DNA of 64,000 nucleotides from JAEZAA01 sp964514485 (GCA_964514485.1 CAZEWG010000015.1:1-64000), one strand, 5' to 3'. Positions 45,553 to 54,873 are shown, counted from the first letter of the stretch. The notes: generated by a model not told the origin, from the sequence alone. Numbers and translations: made by a program.

Positions 45553-46551
45553 CTATTTGAACTGATCCAGAAAACGCAGATCGTTCTCAAAGAACATCCG
45601 CAGATCATTCACGCCATAACGCAACATGGCCAGGCGCTCAACGCCCAGACCGAACGCAAAGCCGTTGTACACTTCCGGGTCGATACCACAGGCTTCAAAT
45701 ACCTTGGGATGAACCATGCCGCAGCCCATCACTTCCAGCCAGCGGATGTTACCCTGCTCATCACGTCCCCACTCGATATCCACCTCGGCTGAGGGTTCGG
45801 TAAAGGGGAAATAGGAAGGGCGGAACCGAACTTCCAGGTCGCGCTCAAAGAACACCTGCAGAAACTCGATAATGGTGCTCTTCAAGTCGGCAAAACTGAC
45901 TTTCTTGTCTACCAGCAGACCTTCCACCTGATGGAACATCGGGGTATGGGTCTGATCCGAGTCGCAGCGATAGACGCGCCCCGGGCAAATCATGCGAAAC
46001 GGCGGTTTGCCCTGCTCCATGGTACGAATCTGTACCGGTGAGGTATGGGTCCGCAACAGCCGGCCGGCATCAAAATAAAACGTATCGTGCATGGCACGGG
46101 CCGGGTGATGGGAAGGAATATTCAAGGCCTCGAAGTTGTGATAGTCGTCTTCGATCTCGGGGCCGACTTCCACGGTATAACCACAGCGGGCGAAAAAGTT
46201 TTCAATACGCTGGATCGTACGGGTGACCGGATGGATACTGCCCACCGCCTCACGACGTCCCGGCAGGGTGACATCCAGCGTTTCACGGGCGAGCTTGGCG
46301 GTCAGTGCGGCCTGCTCCAGCTCCGTGCGCTTGCGACTAATCGCATCCTGCAGTTTTTCCTTGGCTTCGTTAATGGCAGCACCGGCCGCGGGGCGTTCCT
46401 CGGGACTGAGCCGCCCAAGACTTTTGAGCTGATCGGTAAGTTTGCCTTTTTTACCCAAGTATTGAACGCGCAGCTGTTCCAACGCCGACTCGTCTGCGGC
46501 GGACTCCAGCTCGGTCAGAGCTTCCTGAACCAGCGCTTCTAGATTTCCCAT
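45553..46551 (-). CDS. pheS: Phenylalanyl-tRNA synthetase alpha subunit
   Basis: 332 residues. N-terminal coiled coil, then the class II catalytic core: motif 1 HPVTRTIQRIENFFARCGY, motif 2 FRMICPGRVYRCDSDQTHTPMFHQVEGL, motif 3 GLGVERLAMLRYG. FPFTEPSAEVDIEW is also conserved. A terminator-like hairpin lies between rplT and this gene. Confidence 0.97.
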   Translation of the reverse strand: MGNLEALVQEALTELESAADESALEQLRVQYLGKKGKLTDQLKSLGRLSPEERPAAGAAINEAKEKLQDAISRKRTELEQAALTAKLARETLDVTLPGRREAVGSIHPVTRTIQRIENFFARCGYTVEVGPEIEDDYHNFEALNIPSHHPARAMHDTFYFDAGRLLRTHTSPVQIRTMEQGKPPFRMICPGRVYRCDSDQTHTPMFHQVEGLLVDKKVSFADLKSTIIEFLQVFFERDLEVRFRPSYFPFTEPSAEVDIEWGRDEQGNIRWLEVMGCGMVHPKVFEACGIDPEVYNGFAFGLGVERLAMLRYGVNDLRMFFENDLRFLDQFK

Positions 46552-46561
46552 TTATCCGACT

Positions 46562-46599
46562 CCAAACAAAATAGGGGAAGAGCACGCCCTTCCCCTATT
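46562..46599 (-). terminator. Terminator/attenuator between rplT and pheS
   Basis: On the minus strand AATAGGGGAAG pairs with CTTCCCCTATT (arms 46589-46599 and 46570-46580), followed by TTTGTTTGG. It ends about 20 nt before the pheS ATG. In E. coli this position holds the pheST attenuator with the Phe-rich leader pheM; no such leader peptide is seen here. Confidence 0.65.
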
Positions 46600-46648
46600 A
46601 GATCTTGCAGTAACGCTTCAGCTAGCGCTCAAACGTTCACCAGATGCC

Positions 46649-47005
46649 TTACGCCAGGGCTTCCTTCGCTTTCTGAACGACAGCGGCAAATGCTGCTTTT
46701 TCGTTCATCGCGAGGTCTGCCAAGACTTTACGGTCGATCTCGATGTTGGCTTTTCTCAAGCCTGCGATCAGACGGCTGTAGGACAGACCCAGCTCACGAG
46801 CACCGGCGTTGATACGGGCAATCCACAGCGCGCGGAACTGACGCTTGCGCTGGCGGCGGTCGCGGTATGCATATTGACCGGCCTTGATGACTGCCTGCTT
46901 GGCAACCCGATAAACACGGCTGCGGGCACCATAGTAGCCTTTAGCCTGATTCAGAACCTTCTTGTGACGGCGTCTTGCCGTAACTCCGCGTTTTACACGA
47001 GCCAT
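46649..47005 (-). CDS. rplT: 50S ribosomal protein L20
   Basis: 118 residues with the full L20 sequence pattern (MARVKRGVTARRRHKKVLNQAKGYYGARSRVYRVAKQAVIKAG). It is an early assembly protein binding 23S rRNA, and in E. coli it also represses rpmI-rplT translation. It lies 60 nt after rpmI. Confidence 0.98.
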   Translation of the reverse strand: MARVKRGVTARRRHKKVLNQAKGYYGARSRVYRVAKQAVIKAGQYAYRDRRQRKRQFRALWIARINAGARELGLSYSRLIAGLRKANIEIDRKVLADLAMNEKAAFAAVVQKAKEALA

Positions 47006-47065
47006 TTCTTTAAACCTTTAATCCAAAAACAGTTGACGTTATCTGAAGATGGGAAACGCGACGGC

Positions 47066-47257
47066 TTAGCCGCCCAGCATGCGTTTAACCAGGCCCAGGT
47101 CGGCAGCAGCGATCAGCTTGGTGCCACGCAGCTGGCGCTTACGCTTGGTGCTCTTCTTGGTCAAAATGTGGCTGGTAAAGGATTGCTTGTGCTTGAAGCC
47201 GTGCGCCGTTTTCTTGAAACGCTTGCTCGCACTGCTCTTGGTTTTCATTTTAGGCAT
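47066..47257 (-). CDS. rpmI: 50S ribosomal protein L35
   Basis: 63 residues, starting MPKMKTKSSASKRFKKTAHG, the standard L35 start. ATG 47257 is therefore chosen over an in-frame upstream start at 47305, which overlaps a hairpin. Confidence 0.97.
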   Translation of the reverse strand: MPKMKTKSSASKRFKKTAHGFKHKQSFTSHILTKKSTKRKRQLRGTKLIAAADLGLVKRMLGG

Positions 47258-47303
47258 TGCAATAACTCCGCATTCGGTAAATATCAAAAGTGCCTTAGAC
47301 GAC

Positions 47304-47331
47304 AAAACCCCGAGCGAATCGCCCGGGGTTT
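47304..47331 (-). terminator. Hairpin/attenuator between infC and rpmI
   Basis: On the minus strand AAACCCCGGGCG and CGCTCGGGGTTT form a 12-bp stem with one G-T pair and loop ATT, followed by T-GTC. It may reduce readthrough from infC into rpmI or take part in L20 control. The T-tract is short. Confidence 0.6.
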
Positions 47332-47348
47332 CAGGCCAAATTCAGGCA

Positions 47349-47891
47349 CTACTTTCTCTTTTTGGGACCGATGACCATCATCAGTTGGCGCCCTTCCATT
47401 TTCGGGTGCTGCTCGACAACGCCGTACTCTTCCAGATCTTTTTCGATCCGCTTGAGTACTTCCATGCCGAGCTCCTGATGGGCCATTTCACGACCACGGT
47501 AACGAATCGTCACCTTGGCTTTGTCCCCTTCGGTTAGGAAACGTATCAGGTTGCGTAGTTTGACCTGATAATCCCCTTCTTCCGTCCCTGGTCTTAACTT
47601 CACTTCCTTAATCTGGGTTTGCTTCTGCTTTTTCTTGGCCTCGGCTTTTTGCTTCTTCTCTTCGAAGATCTTTTTGCCGTAGTCCATGATCTTGCAGACT
47701 ATCGGGTCCGCATCTGCAATCTGTACAAGATCGAGACCCGCCTCCTCAGCTGCCGCCAGTGCTTGCTCGATAGGCACAACGCCAACCTGCTGCCCTTCGG
47801 CATCAATCAGCCGTACTTCGGTGGCGTCAATGTTATCGTTAATTTTCGGTTTGTCTGCGCGGCCAGCGCCTTTTGAGGTATTACGCTTAAT
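47349..47891 (-). CDS. infC: Translation initiation factor IF-3
   Basis: 180 residues, same as E. coli IF3. The N-domain begins KRNTSKGAGRADKPKINDNIDATEVRLI, and the C-domain carries EVKLRPGTEEGDYQVKLRNLIRFLTEGDKAKVTIRYRGREM. The start is the non-canonical ATT at 47889-47891, with GGAG 8 nt upstream. The first conventional start in frame (GTG 47777) would cut off the first 38 residues. The rare start codon lets IF3 repress its own translation in E. coli, and the same is expected here. It lies 17 nt after thrS. Confidence 0.97.
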   Translation of the reverse strand: MKRNTSKGAGRADKPKINDNIDATEVRLIDAEGQQVGVVPIEQALAAAEEAGLDLVQIADADPIVCKIMDYGKKIFEEKKQKAEAKKKQKQTQIKEVKLRPGTEEGDYQVKLRNLIRFLTEGDKAKVTIRYRGREMAHQELGMEVLKRIEKDLEEYGVVEQHPKMEGRQLMMVIGPKKRK

Positions 47892-47908
47892 AGTTTTGTC
47901 TCCGTCAA

Positions 47909-49822
47909 TTAAACTCTGGCCTTTCTCTCAACTTCTGCGTTGAGTTTTTCGAGAAGACCATCTAATGGCATGATGCCTAAATCTTCACCACTACGGGTGC
48001 GCACTGCCACCGTGTTTGCCTCCATTTCCTTGTCGCCAATAACGATCAAGTAAGGCACTCTGTTGAGTGTGTGCTCGCGAATTTTAAATCCGATCTTCTC
48101 GTTTCTCAAGTCCGAGAAGGCACGAAAACCTTGATTCAGGAGAGTTTCCGTGATTTGAGCACAATATTCCGACTGTCGATCGGTAATATTGAGCACCGCC
48201 ACCTGTTTCGGTGCCAGCCAAAATGGGAACGCGCCCTCATAGTGCTCAATCAAAATACCGATAAAGCGCTCAAAGGAACCCAGGATCGCCCGGTGCAGCA
48301 TCACCGGCGTGCGACGGCTCTGATCGTCCGCCACATATTGGGCGCCCAAACGCCCAGGCATGGAAAAGTCGACCTGGATGGTACCACATTGCCACACCCG
48401 ACCGAGACAATCCTTCAGGGAGAACTCAATCTTGGGTCCGTAGAAAGCGCCCTCGCCGGGCAATTCTTCCCAAGGCAGCTGCTTGGCATCCAAGGCCTGG
48501 GCCAGCGCCTGCTCGGCTTTGTCCCACACCTCGTCGGAACCCACCCGCTCTTCGGGACGGGTCGACAGCTTGTAGATAATCTCGGTAAAGCCGAAGTCGG
48601 CGTAGACCTCATGGAGGAAGTCGATAAAGGAGGCAACTTCCTCCTGGATCTGATCTTCGGTACAGAAGATGTGGGCATCGTCCTGCACAAACCCACGCAC
48701 CCGCATCAAGCCGTGTAGCGAGCCGGAGGGCTCGTTTCGGTGGCAAGAGCCGAACTCCGCCAGACGCAGCGGCAGGTCTTTATAGGAGCGCAAGCCCTGG
48801 TTGAACACCTGCACGTGGCAGGGGCAGTTCATGGGCTTGATCGCGTAATCCCGCTCTTCGGAGTCCGTGGTGAACATCTGATGCTGGAACTTATCCCAGT
48901 GACCGGAACGCTCCCACAGGGTACGCTCCACCACTTGGGGTGTTTTGATTTCAAGGTAACCGCGACGGCGCAGCTTCTCGCGCACGTACTGCTCGATCTG
49001 CTGATACAGGGTCCAACCGTCGGCATGCCAGAACACCATGCCCGGCGCTTCTTCCTGCATATGGAACAGGTCCAGCTTACGGGCAATTTTACGGTGATCC
49101 CGCTTTTCAGCTTCTTCGATCCGCTTGAGGTAAGCGTCCAAATCTTTCTTGTTCGCCCAGGCGGTGCCATAAATCCGCTGCAGCATTTCGTTTTTGGAGT
49201 CGCCTCGCCAATAGGCGCCGGCCACCTTGGTCAATTTGAAGGCTTTCAGCTTGCCCGTGCTGGGAACGTGCGGCCCGCGGCACAGGTCCAGGAAATCACC
49301 CTGGCGATAAAAGGACAGTTCTTCGTTACCCGGAATGGACTCGATGATCTGTACCTTGTAGGCCTCACCCATCTGCTCAAAGGTGCGCACCGCGTCAGCC
49401 CGCCCCATGACGGAACGTTCCACGGGAATATCCTGGGCTGCCAGCTCTTTCATGCGGGCTTCGATTTTCTCCAGGTCTTCCGGCGTAAAAGCGCGCTCGA
49501 AGGCGAAGTCGTAGTAGAAGCCATCTTCGATCACCGGACCGATGGTCACTTGGGCGCTGGGGAACAGCTCTTGAGTGGCCATGGCCAGCAAGTGGGCGGT
49601 GGAGTGACGAATAACTTCCAGCGCATCAGGATCACGCTCGGTGACGATGGCCAGCTCGCAGTCCTGATCAATCACATAGGAGGTGTCAACCAGCTTGCCA
49701 TTGACCTTGCCGGCAAGAGCCGCCTTGGCGAGGCCGGGACCAATGTCTGCGGCGATACCAGCCACACTGATGGGATTGTCATAATGGCGTTGGCTGCCAT
49801 CGGGGAGCGTAATCGCGGGCAT
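47909..49822 (-). CDS. thrS: Threonyl-tRNA synthetase
   Basis: 637 residues. TGS domain (1-62), editing domain with the HSTAHLLAMA zinc/His motif (about 70-80 and later), class II catalytic core (MNCPCHVQVFNQGLRSYKDLPLRLAEFGSCHRNEPSGSLHGLMRVRGF, with the zinc Cys), and a C-terminal anticodon-binding domain. First gene of the translation operon, with a near-palindrome upstream. Confidence 0.97.
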   Translation of the reverse strand: MPAITLPDGSQRHYDNPISVAGIAADIGPGLAKAALAGKVNGKLVDTSYVIDQDCELAIVTERDPDALEVIRHSTAHLLAMATQELFPSAQVTIGPVIEDGFYYDFAFERAFTPEDLEKIEARMKELAAQDIPVERSVMGRADAVRTFEQMGEAYKVQIIESIPGNEELSFYRQGDFLDLCRGPHVPSTGKLKAFKLTKVAGAYWRGDSKNEMLQRIYGTAWANKKDLDAYLKRIEEAEKRDHRKIARKLDLFHMQEEAPGMVFWHADGWTLYQQIEQYVREKLRRRGYLEIKTPQVVERTLWERSGHWDKFQHQMFTTDSEERDYAIKPMNCPCHVQVFNQGLRSYKDLPLRLAEFGSCHRNEPSGSLHGLMRVRGFVQDDAHIFCTEDQIQEEVASFIDFLHEVYADFGFTEIIYKLSTRPEERVGSDEVWDKAEQALAQALDAKQLPWEELPGEGAFYGPKIEFSLKDCLGRVWQCGTIQVDFSMPGRLGAQYVADDQSRRTPVMLHRAILGSFERFIGILIEHYEGAFPFWLAPKQVAVLNITDRQSEYCAQITETLLNQGFRAFSDLRNEKIGFKIREHTLNRVPYLIVIGDKEMEANTVAVRTRSGEDLGIMPLDGLLEKLNAEVERKARV

Positions 49823-49901
49823 ATCGAAAGATCCTGTACTCAGTGGTGATCCGTACCAAAGATCACTTGAACTATGGGTGGAAAAGGCTGGCAGTCTAAC
49901 A

Positions 49902-49931
49902 ATGATCGCCGTGAATTTCCACGTCGATCAT
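49902..49931. promoter_or_regulatory. Near-perfect palindrome upstream of thrS
   Basis: ATGATCGCCGTG and CACGTCGATCAT match at 11 of 12 positions around a 6-nt spacer. It lies 80-110 nt before the thrS ATG, next to a TTAGACT -10-like sequence on the minus strand, so it could be an operator or a tRNA-like leader element. Confidence 0.45.
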
Positions 49932-50039
49932 GGCTAACTTCCCGCCTCGTCTCTCGAAATCCCGAGCGTTGGTCGCGGCGCTGAACCGCCGGGCCCGGGT
50001 CTGCCGGCCATCATCGGCGTCCGACATTTGTGGTCCGGG

Positions 50040-51029
50040 CTATTTGACCAAGCCGACTTCCCGATAGTATTTCAACGCACCGGGGTGCAAAGGAGCCGTC
50101 AGACTGTCCTTGACCATCGACTCCTTGGTCAAGCCGCTAAAGGCCGGGTGCAGGCGCTGAAAACTGTCGAAATTGTCGAATACCGATTTCACCAAGGCGT
50201 ACACCACATCTTCAGACACACTGGCGGAAGTCACCAGGGTAGCACCCACGCCAAATGTATTGACATCCTGATCGGTGCCGCCATAGATGCCGCCCGGAAT
50301 AGTCACCCGGCGGTAATAGGGATGGCTCTCAATCAGCGTCTGCACCGCCGGGTTATCCACCTGCACCAGCACTGCGTCACAGGCAATCGTTGCCTCCTTC
50401 ACCGCGCCGCTGGGATGACCCACGACGTAGACCATCGCATCAATTTTATCTTCGCACAGCGCCCGCGCCTGCTCGGAAGCCCTCAACTCGGAAACCCGCT
50501 TAAAGGCCGAGACATCCCATCCCATCGCCTTCATCAACACATCCATGGTGCCCCGTTGGCCCGAGCCGGGATTACCGATATTGACCCGCTTCCCCTTCAA
50601 GTCTTCAAAGCGGGTGATTTTGGCATCTTTACGGGCCACCACCGTGAATGGTTCGGCATGCAAGGCAAAGACGGCCCGCAGATCCCGGTCTGCGCCCAAA
50701 TCCTGAAAGTGCTCGTTCTGGCCCCGATAGGCATAGTATTGCCAGTCCGACTGAACGATGGCGAAATCCAGCTCACCGCTACGGACCGCCTGCAGGTTAT
50801 AAATGGAGCCCGCGGTGCTCTCGACCGAACAGCGCACGCCAAACTCGTCCCGGGATTTATTCACCAAGCGGCAAATCGCCCCACCGGCCGGATAATACAC
50901 GCCCGTCACGCTCGCGGTTCCGAGGCTGACAAACGTCGGGGATTGGGACTGGGCCATTGCCCCCGCCGAAACCACGCCGCCCAGCACTGCTGCCACAACA
51001 ACGGATGCCCACTTGAGACTCACCCTCAT
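50040..51029 (-). CDS. TAXI-family TRAP transporter solute-binding protein
   Basis: 329 residues with a signal peptide ending AGAMA. TAXI hallmarks: SLGTASVTGVYYPAGGAICRLVN, SVESTAGSIYNLQAVRSGELDFAIVQSDWQY, and KGKRVNIGNPGSGQRGT. Such proteins bind organic acids for a TRAP membrane pair. No dctQ/dctM-type permease is next to it, so it is an orphan here. Confidence 0.9.
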   Translation of the reverse strand: MRVSLKWASVVVAAVLGGVVSAGAMAQSQSPTFVSLGTASVTGVYYPAGGAICRLVNKSRDEFGVRCSVESTAGSIYNLQAVRSGELDFAIVQSDWQYYAYRGQNEHFQDLGADRDLRAVFALHAEPFTVVARKDAKITRFEDLKGKRVNIGNPGSGQRGTMDVLMKAMGWDVSAFKRVSELRASEQARALCEDKIDAMVYVVGHPSGAVKEATIACDAVLVQVDNPAVQTLIESHPYYRRVTIPGGIYGGTDQDVNTFGVGATLVTSASVSEDVVYALVKSVFDNFDSFQRLHPAFSGLTKESMVKDSLTAPLHPGALKYYREVGLVK

Positions 51030-51160
51030 TCACTCACTCCCTTCTTGCTCTGACGACCATGGTCACAGATGCGGTATCACAATTCAGCTTAAGAACTTAT
51101 CTCAGCTTGATCCCAAAATAAAGGGCAGGCCAGATAAACGGCACCCTCTTTTCCACCCAC

Positions 51161-51187
51161 AAAAAACCCGCCGTGTTGGCGGGTTTT
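51161..51187 (-). terminator. Intrinsic terminator of the DUF1329-YCF48-RND operon
   Basis: AAAACCCGCC/GGCGGGTTTT with a 5-nt loop, then TTG on the minus strand, 15 nt after the RND stop codon. Confidence 0.85.
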
Positions 51188-51201
51188 AAAGGGTTGCTCA
51201 A

Positions 51202-53607
51202 TCAGGTTCCCGATGTGACCAGCTTGGTCTCGGCCGCCCGGGCCTTAGCTATCATCTTCTCCGGCTGCAGCAGGAAGCGCGCCAGAGCGGGTAGCAGCCA
51301 CAGCGCACCTATCATGTTCCAGAGGAACATAAAGGTCAGCAGGAAGCCCATGTCGGCCTGGAATTTAATGGGAGAGAACATCCAGGTTCCCACCCCAATC
51401 GCCAGGGTCAAGCCCGTGAACATCACGGCTTTGCCGGTAGAGCGCAGAGTCTCGAAGTACGCCTCTTGCAACGGCTTGCCCTGCAACAGGAACCGCTCCA
51501 GCTGGGCGTAGATATACACCCCGTAATCGACGCCAATCCCCACACCCAGCGCGATGACCGGCAAGGTGGCCACCTTGGTTCCGATACCGGCCTGAGCCAT
51601 CAGGGCCTCACAGAGCACAGAGGTCAGTCCCAGTGGAATCATCAGACACAGGGTTGCCCGCACCGAACGGAAGGTCAACAGGCAGAGCCCAGACACAACA
51701 GCGTACACGAACAGAACCATTCTATTGCTGGCTTTTTCGATCACTTGGTTGGTGGCCACTTCAACCCCGGCATTACCCGCTCCCAGCATGAAACGGTAGT
51801 TGTCACTGGGGTTGGCCGCAATAAAGGCCTCCACTTCATCCACCACCCGCTGCAGGGTTTCCGCCTTGTGGTCCTCCAGGAAGGCCAGCAGAGGCGTCAG
51901 GGAGCAGTCGGTATTGATCATCCCGCTGGGCGCCCGCTGAATACTGGAGTTCAGAATCTGCTGGTTGCGAGACAACTCAAACCATTTGAGATTGCCTTCA
52001 TTCAGCGCCCGGGTGGTGAGCTTGGACACCGTAACCAGGGAAGCCGTGGACTGAACACCGGGGGTGTTTTCCAGCTGCCACTGGAGACGATCCATGGCAT
52101 CCATCACCTCATAGGCGTTGCACTGTTCAGAGCCGGTTTCCACCATCACCACCAGCACGTCGGAGCTGGTACTGTAATTGCTGATAACGTATTCATTGTC
52201 TTTGTTGTAGCGGGAGTCCTGACGCAGCTCCGGCGCACCTTTGTCCAGGTCGCCGATCTTCAGATCCTTCTTGTAGTAGGTTCCGATACCGAAACCCAGC
52301 ACCGCAATCAGCACAGAAATCGGCGCCACGGATGGGTGCGCGAAGTAGGACATCAGCCGCCACTTGCGATCAGCCTGCTCCTGCCGCTGCGCATGGCGCA
52401 CGCCACTCTTGCTGATCCCGATATAGGACATGATGAGCGGATGCAGCACCAGGTTGGTAATGATCACCACCGCCGCACCCACACTGGCTGCCACCGCCAG
52501 ATCCCGGATCACATCGATCTTGATAAAGAGCAGCGTCAAAAAGCCCATCGCATCACTGATCAGCGCCAGCAGACCGGCAATATAGAGCGTACGAAACGCC
52601 AGTCGCGCCGCCATCAGCGGGCTCTGCCCCAACGACGTTTGATGGGCCATCGCATTGACGATCTGGACGCCGTGACTGATGGCAATGGCAAATACCAGGA
52701 AAGGAACCAGCACCGAATAGGGGTCCAGACCAAAGCCCAATATCCGCAAAATCCCCAGCTGCCAGACCACCGCGACAATCGAGGTGAAAATCGGCACCAG
52801 TGTCGCCGCGATGCAACGAGAGTATGCATAAAGCAACGCCCCCGTGATCAGGATGCCCGCCAGGAAAAACATGGCAATCTGGGCGATCCCTTCAATCAGA
52901 TCACCCACCTTCTTGGCGAAACCCACAATATGAATCTGGATATTCGGATCTTGAGCCTGGAACTTGTTACGAACCTTCTCTTCCAGAGCCTGGGAAAATT
53001 CCTTGTAGTCCAGTCGCTCGCCGGTTTCCGGGTTCACCTCGTACAGGGGCGCATCAATACTGGTCGACTTGAAGTTGTCCGCCACCAGACGTCCGACTTC
53101 ACCGGATTTGAGAATATTCTGACGCAGGTTATCAATGGCCATCTCTGAGCCGTCGTAACCATCCGGAATGACGGTTCCCCCTTGGAAGCCGTCTTCCGTC
53201 ACCTCGGTCCAGCGCACGTTGGGCGACCACAGTGAGCGCATATTGGCCCGGTCGACGCCGGTAATATAGAACAGCTCATCATGGATCTGCTTCAAGGATT
53301 CCATGTAGCTGGGGGTGAAAATATCCCCCTCCTTCACCGCCACCACAACCCGAATGGAGTTGCCCAGGTTTTGAAGGTCTTCCCGCCGCTCCATCATATT
53401 GGCGATATAGGGATGCTCGAGAGGAATCAACCGCTCGAAACTGGCATCTGGCTTGATGTTGACAGCGTTATAACCCAGAACCAGGGTCAGCAGGGCAAGT
53501 ACGATCAGGACGGCCAGGCGGTTTTCAAAAATAAACCGCTCCAAACGGCTCCCTGCCCCTGGTATCAGCAGAAAGTGTTGGCCCTTGTCGTGCAACGGGT
53601 TTGACAT
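51202..53607 (-). CDS. RND-superfamily (MMPL-type) transporter
   Basis: 801 residues. Two halves, each with one helix, a large periplasmic domain and five to six helices. Conserved pieces are LGYNAVNIKPDASFERLIPLEHPY after the first helix, FAIAISHGVQIVNAMAHQTSLG, and ALGVGIGVDYGVYIYAQLERFLLQG. With DUF1329 and YCF48-like genes this unit is common in Pseudomonas-related bacteria and may export lipids or hydrophobic substrates. It ends the operon. Confidence 0.9.
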   Translation of the reverse strand: MSNPLHDKGQHFLLIPGAGSRLERFIFENRLAVLIVLALLTLVLGYNAVNIKPDASFERLIPLEHPYIANMMERREDLQNLGNSIRVVVAVKEGDIFTPSYMESLKQIHDELFYITGVDRANMRSLWSPNVRWTEVTEDGFQGGTVIPDGYDGSEMAIDNLRQNILKSGEVGRLVADNFKSTSIDAPLYEVNPETGERLDYKEFSQALEEKVRNKFQAQDPNIQIHIVGFAKKVGDLIEGIAQIAMFFLAGILITGALLYAYSRCIAATLVPIFTSIVAVVWQLGILRILGFGLDPYSVLVPFLVFAIAISHGVQIVNAMAHQTSLGQSPLMAARLAFRTLYIAGLLALISDAMGFLTLLFIKIDVIRDLAVAASVGAAVVIITNLVLHPLIMSYIGISKSGVRHAQRQEQADRKWRLMSYFAHPSVAPISVLIAVLGFGIGTYYKKDLKIGDLDKGAPELRQDSRYNKDNEYVISNYSTSSDVLVVMVETGSEQCNAYEVMDAMDRLQWQLENTPGVQSTASLVTVSKLTTRALNEGNLKWFELSRNQQILNSSIQRAPSGMINTDCSLTPLLAFLEDHKAETLQRVVDEVEAFIAANPSDNYRFMLGAGNAGVEVATNQVIEKASNRMVLFVYAVVSGLCLLTFRSVRATLCLMIPLGLTSVLCEALMAQAGIGTKVATLPVIALGVGIGVDYGVYIYAQLERFLLQGKPLQEAYFETLRSTGKAVMFTGLTLAIGVGTWMFSPIKFQADMGFLLTFMFLWNMIGALWLLPALARFLLQPEKMIAKARAAETKLVTSGT

Positions 53608-53652
53608 TCAAATGTCCTCTTATACTTCTTATATGACTACAACAGGTAAGGC

Positions 53653-54795
53653 TTACAGATTTTTCCCGATCCGATCAGTGCGTATGGCACCATCTTCAGA
53701 GACCACCACCAGGGTGTTGGCATCCACAATTGCGGTGGCCGCCATGGATTGACGATCGGGACGCACAAAGGCATCGAAAGACTGACCAAAGTTCTTGCTG
53801 GTGAGCACCACCCCGGAGTTGCCCACAATCACTACTCTTCCATCGTTGGTATTTGCGCCGCCATTGAGGGTGCTGTCCACGCCCGACTTAACCCGCTCCC
53901 AGGTTTTGCCCAGATTCTCGGAGCGGAACAAACTACCGCGCAAGCCCATCACCAGCACTTCATTCACCGCGCCGGTTCCCATCACGTTGAACAAGGAACC
54001 TGTGTAAGGACTCTTGAGCCGCTCCCAGGACTGGCCCTCATCGGTCGACAAGTGAATCTCCCCACTCTCCCCGACAATAAAAACAGCCCCACCGGTGACT
54101 TGCGCAATGGCATTCAGGTGCAGGCGATCCGGGTTTTCCAGGCGACGACCATAGTTTGTCCAGGTCTGCCCGCCATCGCTGGTTCCAAAGAACAAACCAT
54201 AAGCCCCCACCACAAAGCCGGTGTTCTCATCCTTGAACCACACATCCAGGAATGGCTTGCTGGGGCCATCCTCGGCATCCACCTCGGAATCTTCCAACGC
54301 CATCTGGGCGTCTTCCAGGCTCATTTCCAGCTCATCGACTTCATCCTCATCGGCGGTCTCCAACAAGGCTTCCAGCTCCGCGACCTGCTGACGGTTCTGC
54401 TCAACGACCAACTGATTAACCCGAATGCCATCCAGCTGCTTTTCCCAGGTTTTGCCGCCGTCTTTACTGTGCAGCACAACACCACTATGACCTACGGCCC
54501 AGCCATGGGTTGGCGTGGCAAAATGCACCGCTGTCAGCGCCACGGAAACGGGCACCTTGGCCTGCTTCCAGCTGCGCCCCTTATTTTCGGAGTAAACGAT
54601 ATGACCACGCTGGCCAACGGCCACCAGCCGCTGCCCCACCAGTTTCACATCCAGCAATAAAGTCTGCGCCGCCTTTTCCGACATCATTGCCGGTGTTTGC
54701 AGCACATCTTCCAGTGCATGAGCAGGGGCAACGACCGAGAGGCCAGAAACCAATACATATGCCCACAACCTGCTCTTTAATGGTCTGAATCCCAT
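53653..54795 (-). CDS. Secreted YCF48-like/BNR-repeat beta-propeller protein
   Basis: About 380 residues. A signal peptide ends near APAHA. BNR/sortilin-like repeats recur: GQRGHIVYSENKGRSWKQAKVP, GHSGVVLHSKDGGKTWEKQL, GESGEIHLSTDEGQSWERLKS, GLRGSLFRSENLGKTWERV, GNSGVVLTSKNFGQSF. This is the YCF48/HCF136-like propeller. An acidic stretch (residues about 145-180) is inserted. The start ATG 54795 has AAGG upstream; a GTG at 54813 is also in frame. Confidence 0.86.
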   Translation of the reverse strand: MGFRPLKSRLWAYVLVSGLSVVAPAHALEDVLQTPAMMSEKAAQTLLLDVKLVGQRLVAVGQRGHIVYSENKGRSWKQAKVPVSVALTAVHFATPTHGWAVGHSGVVLHSKDGGKTWEKQLDGIRVNQLVVEQNRQQVAELEALLETADEDEVDELEMSLEDAQMALEDSEVDAEDGPSKPFLDVWFKDENTGFVVGAYGLFFGTSDGGQTWTNYGRRLENPDRLHLNAIAQVTGGAVFIVGESGEIHLSTDEGQSWERLKSPYTGSLFNVMGTGAVNEVLVMGLRGSLFRSENLGKTWERVKSGVDSTLNGGANTNDGRVVIVGNSGVVLTSKNFGQSFDAFVRPDRQSMAATAIVDANTLVVVSEDGAIRTDRIGKNL

Positions 54796-54873
54796 TAGAA
54801 ATCGCCTTTTCACTACGTTGGTTGACTAAGTCGAATCGATATAAATAAGGCGGGCAAATGCCCGCCATTGGAG

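Noticed and set aside
46552..46648. Possible pheM-like Phe leader peptide before pheS.
   Set aside because: No short ORF with consecutive Phe codons exists in any frame of the gap.
48740..49849. 369-codon open frame opposite thrS.
   Set aside because: Antisense to a universally conserved gene and without recognisable features.
51466..53148. 560-codon open frame opposite the RND transporter gene.
   Set aside because: Shadow of the transporter's codon bias; no domain, no ribosome site.
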